From NCBI GenBank assembly GCA_021769525.1, contig JAETSQ010000005.1, forward strand, positions 24,780 through 88,779: a DNA stretch of 64,000 bases. Direction: 5' to 3'. Positions 55,198 through 63,882 of the stretch are shown here, one piece after another; positions within the stretch are counted from its first letter, which is position 1; every line of letters starts with the position of its first letter. A model generated the notes under the pieces. That model was not told where the DNA came from, made no database searches, and saw nothing but the letters and a program-made list of their open reading frames with translations. The translations under genes and the position numbers were made by a program. This DNA is from Oscillospiraceae bacterium (GTDB lineage: Bacteria > Bacillota > Clostridia > Oscillospirales > Ruminococcaceae).

Positions 55198-55479
55198 GTG
55201 GCAAAGGTTTCTGCCAATATTTCCCTTGACGCTGATTTGAAGGACAAGGCGATCCCGATTTTAAATGAACTTGGGCTTGATCTATCGACCGCAGTGGGGA
55301 TATTTCTTCGTCAGACCGTAAGAGAGCAGAGACTTCCGTTTGAGGTGTCCTTAAATGTGCCGAACAGTGAGACAAAGGCGGCCCTCCGGGAGATCCAGGA
55401 CATGAGGGCTCATCCGGAAAAGTATAAGCGCTATAGTTCTTTCTCCGAAGCGTTGAGGGAGGTCCTCTCGGATGCTTGA
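55198..55479 (+). CDS. Antitoxin, RelB/DinJ family
   Basis: 93 residues from GTG 55198, eight bases after AAAGGAG. The ribbon-helix-helix core is AKVSANISLDADLKDKAIPILNELGLDLSTAVGIFLRQTV (split), the DinJ pattern. Codons are AT-richer than the surroundings, suggesting acquisition. Overlaps the toxin by 8 bp. Confidence 0.9.
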   Translation: MAKVSANISLDADLKDKAIPILNELGLDLSTAVGIFLRQTVREQRLPFEVSLNVPNSETKAALREIQDMRAHPEKYKRYSSFSEALREVLSDA

Positions 55480-55744
55480 TGTCGTGCTTTCCTCCCGTTT
55501 CAGGCGGGACTTAAAGACGGCGGCCAGACGTGGGTACAATTTTGAGATCCTCAACGATGTGGTGGACCAACTGGCGCGAAGAGAAATTCTTCCCGAAAAG
55601 AATCGGGACCATTCGCTGACCGGCGAGTATGAGGGATGCAGGGAATGCCACCTTGCCCCCGATTGGCTCCTTGTTTACCAAATCAATGACAGCGAACTGG
55701 TTTTGTACCTAATGCGGACAGGAACACACAGTGACCTCTTTTAG
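55472..55744 (+). CDS. Toxin, YafQ family mRNA interferase
   Basis: 90 residues. YafQ hallmarks: SRFRRDLKTAARRGYN and the C-terminal HLAPDWLLVYQI and RTGTHSDLF, which include the catalytic His/Asp/His/Phe region. Cleaves mRNA on the ribosome; neutralised by the RelB/DinJ protein. Confidence 0.92.
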   Translation: MLDVVLSSRFRRDLKTAARRGYNFEILNDVVDQLARREILPEKNRDHSLTGEYEGCRECHLAPDWLLVYQINDSELVLYLMRTGTHSDLF

Positions 55745-55754
55745 AGAGAAAATG

Positions 55755-55787
55755 AGCAAAAGCCGGCTTTCGGGCCGGCTTTGCTGT
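55755..55787 (+). terminator. Terminator after yafQ-like gene
   Basis: AGCAAAAGCCGG pairs with CCGGCTTTGCT around TCGGG-type loop, followed by GTTTCCTTCT. Confidence 0.75.
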
Positions 55788-55790
55788 TTC

Positions 55791-55841
55791 CTTCTCACCA
55801 GTGAGAAAAAAGAAGTGGGGGTGCAGGGGGCGAAGCCCCCG
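55791..55841. repeat. Dispersed palindromic repeat, copy D
   Basis: CTTCTCACCAGTGAGAA hairpin, AAAGAAGTGGGGG linker, then GGGGGC-GAA-GCCCCC hairpin. It ends one base before the citC stop on the minus strand. Confidence 0.78.
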
Positions 55842-56903
55842 TTAGTAATGCGTCACCTGCTCTTCCCCGGCGGCCCGGATGGCCCGCGCCACCTCCTGTC
55901 CCTCCGGGGAGAGGAAGAAGCGGTAGGTGCTTTCCGGCACCAGGGGGCGGATGCCCTCCAGGTCCCCGCCGTGGATGAGCCGCCGCACCGCCGAGGCGCT
56001 GACGGGGGCGCCCTGCTCCTCCTTCCGGGGGAGGATGACGCAGGAGAGGCCGTTCTTTTCCAGCTCTTCCTTCATGATGCCGTTGTAGATGGCGGTCACC
56101 TGGGAGAAGGGCTCTTCCCCCACGAACCGGGCGGAGATGCCCAGGGCGGCGGCGATGCGCAGGAAGATCTGGAGGTCCAGCCGGGCCTGGGCCTTGATGA
56201 CGTCCCCATCATCCTTGATGAAGTAGGAGGGGAAGGTGGAGGAGGAGATCATGTAGCTCCCGGTTTGGTGGACCATCACGTTGGGCAGGTGGGCCACCCC
56301 CTCCTGCACCAGCCGGTAGCGGACGGGGAAGGGGACCAGGGAGGCGTCCTCGGTGACCACAAAGATATGGAGAAGGTCGCACCGGGCCGCCGCCTGCTCC
56401 GCCAGCCACCGGTGCCCCAGGGTGAAGGGGTTGGCGTTCATCACGATGGCGGCCTGTTTTTTCCCGGCCTGCTCCCCGATCTCCGCCGCCAGCCCTGCCA
56501 GGTACTGGGCAAAGCCGTCCCGGCGGTTCTCCAGGAAGGCGGCCAGCCCCTCCACACGGGCGATCTCCGCAAAGCCCAGGTCCCGGAAAAAGGGGACCTT
56601 ATCGCATTTGGTGTAGAGGAAGAGGTGGAACACCCCCTCCTGGGCCTTGTGCTCCACCAGGCGGGAGACGATGTGGTTCAGGAGCCCCTCCCCCTGGTGG
56701 CCGGAATCCACCGCCAGGCACCGGAGGGTGTTTTTGTAGCAGGAGCCGGTGGCGATGAGGCGGTAATCCCCGTCGTAAAGGCCCAGGGTATACTCCAGGT
56801 TGCCGTCCCGGCGGATGCCCTCCTTTTCCAGCAGGGCCATGAGCTCCCGCTGGCCCCGTTTGTCCGTGGGGTAGATGCGGGCTTCTTCGTAGTTTTCAAA
56901 CAT
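55842..56903 (-). CDS. citC: [Citrate (pro-3S)-lyase] ligase
   Basis: 353 residues. N-terminal GNAT-like domain (LYDGDYRLIATGSCY, HQGEGLLNHIVSRLVE) and a C-terminal nucleotidyltransferase domain with NPFTLGHRWLAEQAA (HxGH-like) and SSSTFPSYFIK. It acetylates the thiol of the citrate lyase acyl carrier protein, activating the enzyme. Start ATG 56903 has AAAGGAGG upstream and overlaps the end of the LysR gene by 8 bp. Confidence 0.95.
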   Translation of the reverse strand: MFENYEEARIYPTDKRGQRELMALLEKEGIRRDGNLEYTLGLYDGDYRLIATGSCYKNTLRCLAVDSGHQGEGLLNHIVSRLVEHKAQEGVFHLFLYTKCDKVPFFRDLGFAEIARVEGLAAFLENRRDGFAQYLAGLAAEIGEQAGKKQAAIVMNANPFTLGHRWLAEQAAARCDLLHIFVVTEDASLVPFPVRYRLVQEGVAHLPNVMVHQTGSYMISSSTFPSYFIKDDGDVIKAQARLDLQIFLRIAAALGISARFVGEEPFSQVTAIYNGIMKEELEKNGLSCVILPRKEEQGAPVSASAVRRLIHGGDLEGIRPLVPESTYRFFLSPEGQEVARAIRAAGEEQVTHY

Positions 56904-57822
56904 AGGGGACCTCCTTTGAGTGGTCGGGGAAGCATTGCTCCTTGGTGATGCGGATAAAATCGGTCATGTACCGGGGGATGTAGCTGTCCCGGCGGTAGCA
57001 GTAGTAGATCTCCCGCCGGAACTGGTCCCCCAGGATGGGGTAGTAGATGCCGGCGGGGCGGGTCCAGTTGCTCAGGAGGGTCTCCGGAAAGAGGGTGACG
57101 GCGTTGCAGGCGAGGGCCAGGCGCCGGGCCACCTCCACGCTGTGGGTCTCAAAGAGGATGCGGGGGTTCATATCGTATTCGGCAAAGAGCTGGTCCTGGG
57201 TGGTGCGGGTGCCGTGGCCGGGGTGGACCGAGATGAAGCACTCGTCCCGCGCCTGGTCGATGGTGATGCCGGTGTAGGGGGGGATGCGCTTGACCAGACG
57301 GGTCTCCGGCCCGGCGAAGAGGAGCAGGCGCTCCAGCCCCAGGGAGATATAGACCAGCTCCTCCTCCACCTGGCTGCGGGAAAGGAGGAGGGCCATATCC
57401 ACCTTCCCCCCCAGCACCAGGTGGTCCATGGAGCTGGAGCCGCTTTCGGTCACCTCCAGCTCCACCGAGGGGTACTGCTGGAGAAAGACCGGCAGCACGC
57501 GGGGTAGGATGGACATGGAGCGGAGGGTGGAGATGCCCACCCGCAGCCTGCCGCTGGTCTCCTGGCGGATCTCCTCGATCTCCCGGTAGAGGCCGGATTC
57601 CAGGGCGATGAGCTTGTGGGCGGCGGTGAGGTACTTTTCCCCTGCCGGCGTCAGGGAGATGGGGGAGGTGCCCCGGTTAAAGATGCGGGCGCCGATCTCC
57701 CGCTCCACCATCTGGATGGTCTGGCTCAAGGCGGGCTGGGTGATGTAGAGGCGCTTTGCCGCCCCGGAGATGCTGCCCTCCTCGTAGACGGCGATGAGGT
57801 ACTGGGCTTGACGGATGTTCAG
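56896..57822 (-). CDS. LysR-type regulator of the citrate lyase genes
   Basis: 308 residues if started at CTG 57822, which gives the complete N-terminal helix LNIRQAQYLIAVYEEGSISG and AAKRLYITQPALSQTIQ. A TTG at 57729 is the first ordinary start codon, but it lies inside the recognition helix, and the paralogue at 61110 begins MNYRQAEHLLAVYEEGS, which aligns with the CTG. A TAG stop precedes it in frame and no ATG/GTG/TTG intervenes. Probable regulator of citC below and citDEF across the divergent gap. The non-standard start needs confirming. Confidence 0.82.
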   Translation of the reverse strand: MNIRQAQYLIAVYEEGSISGAAKRLYITQPALSQTIQMVEREIGARIFNRGTSPISLTPAGEKYLTAAHKLIALESGLYREIEEIRQETSGRLRVGISTLRSMSILPRVLPVFLQQYPSVELEVTESGSSSMDHLVLGGKVDMALLLSRSQVEEELVYISLGLERLLLFAGPETRLVKRIPPYTGITIDQARDECFISVHPGHGTRTTQDQLFAEYDMNPRILFETHSVEVARRLALACNAVTLFPETLLSNWTRPAGIYYPILGDQFRREIYYCYRRDSYIPRYMTDFIRITKEQCFPDHSKEVPYV

Positions 57823-57855
57823 GACCGGAGCCCCCCTTTTTCGGATTTTTTCTCT

Positions 57856-58021
57856 TAGAGCCTATTCAGAATCTCCCCGCACAACGTCTGACGGATCTTT
57901 TCTCCCCATGCTTTGTCAAATTTTTTTGAAATACAGCAAGTATTTCTGCAAAAATTTGCCTGCGCCTGGAAAGAAAATCCCTCGCCAGCCGCCGCACTTG
58001 GAGATCCTAAATAGGCTCTTA
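57856..58021. mobile_element. MITE, 166 bp, copy 2
   Basis: Terminal inverted repeats TAGAGCCTATTCAGAATCTCC and, reversed, TAAGAGCCTATTTAGGATCTCC with TA at both ends. Read on the minus strand it shares with copy 1 the blocks GGCGAG, GATTTTC, GAAATACTTG-N-TGTATTTC and CCGTCA at nearly identical spacing. It sits between the LysR gene and the citD promoter. Confidence 0.82.
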
Positions 58022-58105
58022 CATACTACACGATTTTTTCCCAAAAAACAAGCCTTGTGGGAAAGATCATAAGGGAGTAGTTATAAAAATCCAAAAAAAA
58101 TTCTA

Positions 58106-58135
58106 TTGGACGAATGCGTTAAAATGTACTACAAT
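58106..58135 (+). promoter_or_regulatory. citDEF promoter
   Basis: TTGGAC (58106-58111), 18 bp, TACAAT (58130-58135). The surrounding AT-rich sequence contains partial dyads suitable for a LysR activator. Confidence 0.7.
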
Positions 58136-58255
58136 AGAGAAGCGATAGGAAAAATTTTTTGGGGAAAACTCACTGCCCCTTTTTCCTGGAGAGAAGGGAA
58201 CGCCCTCTGCCCAGTAGTATGGCCGGGAGCGCCCATAAAGAAAGGTTGTGTCGAG

Positions 58256-58558
58256 ATGAAGGTTACAAAACCGGCAGTGGCCGGGACACTGGAATCCAGC
58301 GACGCCCAGGTGACGGTAGAGCCCGGCGCCGGGGAGCTGACCCTGGAGATCCAGAGCAGTGTCCTCAACCAGTACGGCAAGCAGATCCGCGCCACCATCC
58401 TGGAGACCCTGGGGCGGCTGGAGGTCACCGACGCCAAGGTGACCGTGGTGGATAAGGGCGCTCTGGACTGTACCCTCAAGGCACGGGTGGAGTGCGCCGT
58501 CTTCCGCAGCTGCGGGCAGAGCGAAGCGAATATTCCGTGGGGAGGTGCTGTGAGATGA
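58256..58558 (+). CDS. citD: Citrate lyase acyl carrier protein (gamma subunit)
   Basis: 100 residues. KPAVAGTLESSDAQV places the prosthetic-group Ser at residue 14, as in Klebsiella CitD, and VVDKGALDCTLKARVECAVFR is the conserved C-terminal block. It carries the triphosphoribosyl-dephospho-CoA group. AAAGG lies upstream of ATG 58256; its stop overlaps the citE start by 4 bp. No citX/citG genes for cofactor attachment are in the window. Confidence 0.94.
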   Translation: MKVTKPAVAGTLESSDAQVTVEPGAGELTLEIQSSVLNQYGKQIRATILETLGRLEVTDAKVTVVDKGALDCTLKARVECAVFRSCGQSEANIPWGGAVR

Positions 58559-59466
58559 TCCCTCGTCCAAAACCGGAGCGGTTCCGTCTGCGCCGCACCA
58601 TGATGTTCATGAACGCCCAGAAGCCCGGCCTCATCAAGGACGCCTACATCTACGGCGTGGACAGCATCATGCTGGACCTGGAGGACGCCGTGGCGGAAAA
58701 CCAGAAGGACGCCGCCCGCTTCTCCCTTTACCACGCCCTTAAGACCATCGACTACGGCGACACCGAGGTGATCGTCCGCATCAACGGCCTGGATACCCCC
58801 CACTGGCAGGAGGACATCCGGGTTTGCGTGGCCGGCGGCGCCGACGGCATCCGCATCGCCAAGTGCGAAAGCGCCCAGGATGTAAAGACGGTGGAGGCCG
58901 CCACCCTGGCCGCCGAGAAGGAATTCGGGGTGGAGGAGGGCCGCACCCTGCTGATGGCGGCTCTCGAAAGCCCCAAGGGCATCCTTAACGCCTACGAGAT
59001 CTGCACCGCCTCGGACCGCCTCTTCGGCGTGGCCATCTCCGGCGGGGATTTCCGCAAGTGCATGCAGGTGGGCGTTGTTCCCGGCGGCATCGAGATGCTG
59101 GTGGCCAGAGGGCAGATGCTCCTGGCGGCCCGCGCCGCCGGAGTCCAGTGCTTTGATACCGTTTTCACCAACCTGGATGACATGGAGGGCTTTGAGGCCG
59201 AGGTCCGGCAGAACAAGGACATGGGCTTTGACGGCAAGAGCCTCATCAACCCCAAGCAGATCCCGGTGGTGCACCGCATCTTCACCCCCACCCAGAAGGA
59301 GATCGCCGCCGCGGAAAAGATCGTCCGGGCGGTGCGGGAGAACAAGGACAAGGGCATCGGCGTCTTTACGGTGGACGGCAAGATGATCGACATCGCCTTC
59401 CTGCCCGGCGCCGAGCGCACCATCAAGCTGGCCAAGGCCAGCGGTGTCTACGAGGGGGATCTGTAA
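58555..59466 (+). CDS. citE: Citrate lyase beta subunit (citryl-ACP lyase)
   Basis: 303 residues. HpcH/HpaI-type TIM barrel: RRTMMFMNAQKPGLIKDAYI, SIMLDLEDAVAENQKDAAR (metal-binding Glu/Asp), VIVRINGLDTPHW, and MGFDGKSLINPKQI. It cleaves citryl-ACP to oxaloacetate and acetyl-ACP. GGAGGTG before the ATG. Confidence 0.95.
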   Translation: MIPRPKPERFRLRRTMMFMNAQKPGLIKDAYIYGVDSIMLDLEDAVAENQKDAARFSLYHALKTIDYGDTEVIVRINGLDTPHWQEDIRVCVAGGADGIRIAKCESAQDVKTVEAATLAAEKEFGVEEGRTLLMAALESPKGILNAYEICTASDRLFGVAISGGDFRKCMQVGVVPGGIEMLVARGQMLLAARAAGVQCFDTVFTNLDDMEGFEAEVRQNKDMGFDGKSLINPKQIPVVHRIFTPTQKEIAAAEKIVRAVRENKDKGIGVFTVDGKMIDIAFLPGAERTIKLAKASGVYEGDL

Positions 59467-59467
59467 G

Positions 59468-61024
59468 ATGAAAAACGCAGTAGGCAGAGAGATCCCGGAC
59501 TCGCTGCTCACCGGCGGCCGGGAGGTCTATCAGGGCAAGAACCATATGGACGGCAGGGAGTTCACCAAGGCGGCTCCCACCGTAAAGCGCTATGAAACAC
59601 CCCGCGAGACAAAGGTGGTGGCCTCCATCCGGGAGGCTCTGGAGCAGTGCGGGGCCAAAAGCGGCATGACCTTCTCCTTCCACCATCACCTGCGGGACGG
59701 GGACTATGTGATGAACCAGGTGATGGAGGCGGCCGTGGCCATGGGCCTTCGGGACCTGACCATCGCCGCCAGCTCCACCGGCTCCGCCCACGACCCCATC
59801 GCCCAGTACATAAAGGACGGCATCGTTGTGGGGCTCCAGACCTCCGGCATCCGGGGCAAGATGGGGGAAGTGGTCTCCCAGGGCTATCTTAAAACTCCGG
59901 CCATCCTCCGCAGCCACGGGGGACGTCCTCGCGCCATCGAGGCCGGGGAGGTGCACATCGACATCGCCTTTGTGGCCGCCCCCACCGCCGATAAGATGGG
60001 CAACTGCAAGGGCTGGGGCGGAAAATCCGACTGCGGCTCCATGGGCTACGCCATGACCGACGCCAAGTACGCCGATAAAGTAGTGGTCATCACCGACTGC
60101 CTGGTGGACTACCCCAATATGCCCGCCAGCGTGGAGGCCATCGACGTGGACGCCGTGGTGGTGGTGGACGAGATCGGCAACCCCAAGAAGATCGCCTCCG
60201 CCGCCGCCCGCATGACCCAGAACCCCCGCGACCTGATGATGGCCGAGGACTGCGCCAAGGTGATGGAGGCCACCCCCTACTTTCGGGACGGCTTCTCCTT
60301 CCAGACCGGCGTGGGCGGTCCCTCCCTGGCGGTGAACCGCTTCCTGGAGGACCGGATGGTGGAAAAGGGCATCAAGATGGGCTTTGCCATCGGCGGCATC
60401 ACCACCCCCATGGTGGAGCTCCTGAAGAAGGGCCTGGTGGGCAAGGTCATCGACGTCCAGGACTTTGACCTGGGGGCAGTGAACAGCATCGGCCGCACCC
60501 CCGGCCACTGCGAGATGAGCGCCAGCCAGTACGCCAACCCCGCCAACAAGGGGGCCTTCGTCAACCAGCTTGACTTTGTTATCCTGGCCGCCCTGGAGGT
60601 GGACACCAGCTTCAACGTCAACGTCCTCACCGGCTCGGACGGCGTGCTGCGGGGAGCCCCCGGCGGGCACCCGGACACCGCGGCGGGCGCGAAGTGCTGC
60701 ATCATCGTCACCCCCCTCATCCGGGGCCGGATGGCGACCATCTGCGAAAACGTGGTCACCGTCACCACCCCCGGCGACTGTGTGGATGTGGTGGTCACCG
60801 ATTACGGCATCGCCGTCAATCCCCTGCGCCAGGACATCATCGGCTGGCTGGATGAGGCGGGCATCAAGCACGTCACCATCGAGAGCCTGAAGGAAAAGGC
60901 CTACTCCATCGTGGGCCGCCCGGAGGAGCTCCAGTGGGAGGATAAGGTGGTGGCCATCATGGAGGCCCGCGACGGCACCATCCTGGACGTGGTGCGCCAG
61001 GTGAGGCCCTATTCCTTCGATTGA
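59468..61024 (+). CDS. citF: Citrate lyase alpha subunit (citrate:ACP transferase), copy 1
   Basis: 518 residues, start ATG 59468 one base after the citE stop. FSFHHHLRDGDYVMNQVME, GKGGKSDCGSMGYAM-like stretch, and PGHCEMSASQYANPANKGAFVNQLDFV (split) are CitF signatures. It exchanges the acetyl group on ACP for a citryl group. Third gene of citDEF. Confidence 0.95.
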   Translation: MKNAVGREIPDSLLTGGREVYQGKNHMDGREFTKAAPTVKRYETPRETKVVASIREALEQCGAKSGMTFSFHHHLRDGDYVMNQVMEAAVAMGLRDLTIAASSTGSAHDPIAQYIKDGIVVGLQTSGIRGKMGEVVSQGYLKTPAILRSHGGRPRAIEAGEVHIDIAFVAAPTADKMGNCKGWGGKSDCGSMGYAMTDAKYADKVVVITDCLVDYPNMPASVEAIDVDAVVVVDEIGNPKKIASAAARMTQNPRDLMMAEDCAKVMEATPYFRDGFSFQTGVGGPSLAVNRFLEDRMVEKGIKMGFAIGGITTPMVELLKKGLVGKVIDVQDFDLGAVNSIGRTPGHCEMSASQYANPANKGAFVNQLDFVILAALEVDTSFNVNVLTGSDGVLRGAPGGHPDTAAGAKCCIIVTPLIRGRMATICENVVTVTTPGDCVDVVVTDYGIAVNPLRQDIIGWLDEAGIKHVTIESLKEKAYSIVGRPEELQWEDKVVAIMEARDGTILDVVRQVRPYSFD

Positions 61025-61050
61025 TAGAATACGGATCAAGCAAGCGAAAA

Positions 61051-61085
61051 GCCCCGGTCCTTTGTTTTAGGACCGGGGCGGTTTT
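61051..61085 (+). terminator. Terminator after citF
   Basis: GCCCCGGTCCT (61051-61061) pairs with AGGACCGGGGC (61069-61079), followed by GGTTTTC. Confidence 0.78.
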
Positions 61086-61109
61086 CAAAACCAAAGACCA
61101 AGCGGGAGC

Positions 61110-62048
61110 TCACTCTGACCGCTGGGAGGTCAGGGGGTATTTTTCCTGGAAGAACTGCCGGGCGGCGGAGATAAAATCCTGCATATACAGGGGGATATAG
61201 CTGTTCTTGTGGTAGCAGAGGAAGAAATCCCGCAGGTAGTGGCTGCCGCTGATGCGGTACCACACCCCTCCCTGCTCGGTGTCGGAAACATCGCTGGTCA
61301 TCAGGGTCTCCGGAAAGAGGTTCACGGCGCTGCAAACGATGGCGAGGCGCCGGGCGACCTCCGGGCTGTTGGTCTCCATCAGGATGCGGGGGGACATCCG
61401 GTTCTCGTAGAACATCCGGTCCTGGAGGGCGCGGACATCGTTGCCCGGCCGCAGGGAGATGAAGCGCTCTCCCCGCGCCTCCTGGATGTTGATGGTGGAG
61501 TAGGGCTGGCGGCTTTGGGCGATATTGGTATCCACCCCGGCGATGAGGAGAAGCTGCTCCTGGCAGAGGGTGATGTATTCCAGGCCGGGGTGTATCTTCT
61601 CCACCGAGAGGAGAAAGGCCAGGTCGATCCGCCCCTCCAGCAGCAGGACATCCAGCTGGGAGGAATCCGCCTCCACCAGCACGGGGTTCACACCGGGGTG
61701 CAGCTCCAGAAACCTCGGAAGGATCTGGGGAAGGAGCACCATGGCGCGCAGGGAGGAGATGCCGATGCGCAGCTTGCCGCTGTGCTCGCCCCGCAGCTCC
61801 TGGAGCTCCCGGCTCAGGTTCCCCTCCAGCGCCATGAGCCGCCGGGCGGCGGCCAGGTACTTCTCCCCGGCGTAGGTGAGGGAGCGGCCGTCCAGCCCCC
61901 GCTGAAAGATGCGCATACCGATCTCCCGCTCCGCCGCCTGGATGGTCTGGCTGATGGCGGGCTGGGAGACCCCCAGGCGGCTGGCCGCGCGGGATACGCT
62001 TCCCTCCTCATAGACCGCTAGGAGATGCTCCGCCTGCCGGTAGTTCAA
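61110..62048 (-). CDS. LysR-type regulator paired with the second citF
   Basis: 312 residues, TTG start at 62048. N-terminal helix-turn-helix MNYRQAEHLLAVYEEGSVSR and LGVSQPAISQTIQAAEREIGMRIF closely match the citC-linked LysR, as does its effector domain (KLRIGISSLRAMVLLPQILPRFLE). The two are obvious paralogues. It is divergent from the second citF across a 263-bp region and likely regulates it. Confidence 0.9.
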   Translation of the reverse strand: MNYRQAEHLLAVYEEGSVSRAASRLGVSQPAISQTIQAAEREIGMRIFQRGLDGRSLTYAGEKYLAAARRLMALEGNLSRELQELRGEHSGKLRIGISSLRAMVLLPQILPRFLELHPGVNPVLVEADSSQLDVLLLEGRIDLAFLLSVEKIHPGLEYITLCQEQLLLIAGVDTNIAQSRQPYSTINIQEARGERFISLRPGNDVRALQDRMFYENRMSPRILMETNSPEVARRLAIVCSAVNLFPETLMTSDVSDTEQGGVWYRISGSHYLRDFFLCYHKNSYIPLYMQDFISAARQFFQEKYPLTSQRSE

Positions 62049-62103
62049 GAGACCGCCCCCGTTCCATAAGTTTCTGATTATAGAAATATGACTATTTTCG
62101 GAC

Positions 62104-62132
62104 TTGCTTTATGCCCGTAATTATATTACACT
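62104..62132 (+). promoter_or_regulatory. Promoter of the second citF
   Basis: TTGCTT (62104-62109), 17 bp, TACACT (62127-62132), followed by a ~170-nt untranslated leader. The AT-rich block 62060-62100 could contain LysR sites. Confidence 0.6.
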
Positions 62133-62311
62133 AAGATAGATGGAAAAACAAGCGTTTCGCCGGGAATTTTGTGTGAGATGCTGTGTTTGGCCCCAAAACG
62201 GCAGAAGGCCTGCCGCCGCGTGCCCCTCCGGGGAAAAAAAGATGGGGGCTGGCCGCGGCCGGGTGCTTTTTATTCAGGTGTTTCGGAACATTGATTTAGG
62301 GGGATTTTGGA

Positions 62312-63859
62312 ATGATCAATCATGTTGGCAGAGAGATTCCCGACCAGTTCCTGACTGGGGGGAAGGAGGTCTTCCAGGGGCAGTTCTACCGGGACGGCTA
62401 TGTGTACCAAAAGGCGAGCCCCACCGTGCGGGCCGAGGTGGCCCCGGAGCGGGACAAGGTGGTGTCCTCCCTCACCGAGGCGATCCGGAAGTGCGGCCTC
62501 CGGGACGGGATGACCGTTTCCTTCCACCACCACCTCCGGGACGGGGACTATGTGGTGAATATGGTGATGGAGGCTATCGCCTCCCTGGGGATCCGGGACA
62601 TCACCGTCTGCGCCAGTTCCCTGGGGGATGCCCATGACCCCATCGTGAAGTATATCGAGGACGGGACCATCACCGGCATCTCCTCCAGCGGCGTCCGGGG
62701 GAAGATCGGCGAGGCCATCTCCGGCGGCAAGCTGCGGAAGGTGGCCTATATCCGCTCCCACGGGGGGCGGGTCCGGGCCATCGAGACCGGCGACATCCAC
62801 ATCGACGTGGCGTTTATCGGTGCCCCTACCTGCGACTGCTACGGCAACGCCAGGGGCAAGGGAGGCAAGTCGGACTGCGGCGTGCTCTCCTATTCCATGG
62901 TGGACGCCCGGTACGCGGATAAGGTGGTGGTGGTCACCGACTGCCTGGTGGACTTCCCCAACTTTCCCCCCAGCATCCAGGCGGTGGACGTGGACTATGT
63001 GGTGGTGGTGGACCAGATCGGCAACCCCAAGAAGATCGCCAACGCCCTGCTCCGGTTCACCCAGGACCCGCGGGAGCTGAAGATCGCCCAGTGGGCGGCG
63101 GAGGTGATGGTGCACACCCCCTTCTTTCAGGACGGCTTCTCCTTCCAGACCGGCGGCGGCGGCCCCTCCCTGGCGGTGACCCGCTTCCTGCGGCCCTACA
63201 TGGAGGAGCGGGGGATCAAGATGAGCTTTGCCATGGGGGGCATTACAAGGCCCATGGTGGAGCTGCTGAAGGAGGGCTTCATCCGCACCATCGTGGACGC
63301 CCAGGACTTTGACATCGCCTCGGTGGAGTCGGTGAACACCACCCCCGGCCACTACGAGATCTCCACCTCCCAGTACGCCAACCCCATGAACAAGGGCGCC
63401 TTTGTCAACCGCCTGGATTTTGTCATCCTGGGGGCGCTGGAGATCGACGTGGACTACAACGTGAACGTCATCACCGGTTCCAACGGGGTGATCCGCGGGG
63501 CCCCCGGCGGCCATGTGGATACCGCGGCCGGCTCCCGGTGCAGCATCATGGTGGCGCCCCTGGTGCGCAGCCGCATCCCCACTGTCAAGGACCGGGTCAT
63601 CACCGTCACCACCCCTGGGGAGAGCGTGGATGTCCTGGTGACCGACTACGGCGTGTCCGTCAATCCCCGCCGCCAGGACCTGCTGGATTCCCTGAAGGAT
63701 TCCGGCCTGCCCCTGTGCACCATCGAGGAGCTGCGGGATAAGGCCTACTCCCTGGTGGGGAAGCCGGAGGAGGTCCGGTTTGAGGACCAGGTGGTGGCCC
63801 TGGTGGAGTACCGGGACGGCACCATCATCGATGTGGTCCGCAAGATCGGTTCGGTCTAA
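62312..63859 (+). CDS. Citrate lyase alpha subunit homologue, copy 2 (orphan)
   Basis: 515 residues. Full-length relative of the first citF, with VSFHHHLRDGDYVVNMVMEAI, SHGGRVRAIETGD, KGGKSDCGVLSYSM and SQYANPMNKGAFVNRLDFV. GGGGGATTTT precedes ATG 62312. No citD or citE follows within the window, so it is either a spare transferase, a transferase with another acyl (for example citramalate lyase-like) or part of a unit completed outside. The substrate is not settled by sequence. Confidence 0.88.
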   Translation: MINHVGREIPDQFLTGGKEVFQGQFYRDGYVYQKASPTVRAEVAPERDKVVSSLTEAIRKCGLRDGMTVSFHHHLRDGDYVVNMVMEAIASLGIRDITVCASSLGDAHDPIVKYIEDGTITGISSSGVRGKIGEAISGGKLRKVAYIRSHGGRVRAIETGDIHIDVAFIGAPTCDCYGNARGKGGKSDCGVLSYSMVDARYADKVVVVTDCLVDFPNFPPSIQAVDVDYVVVVDQIGNPKKIANALLRFTQDPRELKIAQWAAEVMVHTPFFQDGFSFQTGGGGPSLAVTRFLRPYMEERGIKMSFAMGGITRPMVELLKEGFIRTIVDAQDFDIASVESVNTTPGHYEISTSQYANPMNKGAFVNRLDFVILGALEIDVDYNVNVITGSNGVIRGAPGGHVDTAAGSRCSIMVAPLVRSRIPTVKDRVITVTTPGESVDVLVTDYGVSVNPRRQDLLDSLKDSGLPLCTIEELRDKAYSLVGKPEEVRFEDQVVALVEYRDGTIIDVVRKIGSV

Positions 63860-63882
63860 AGCCGAGGGTGTCTAAACGAGGA

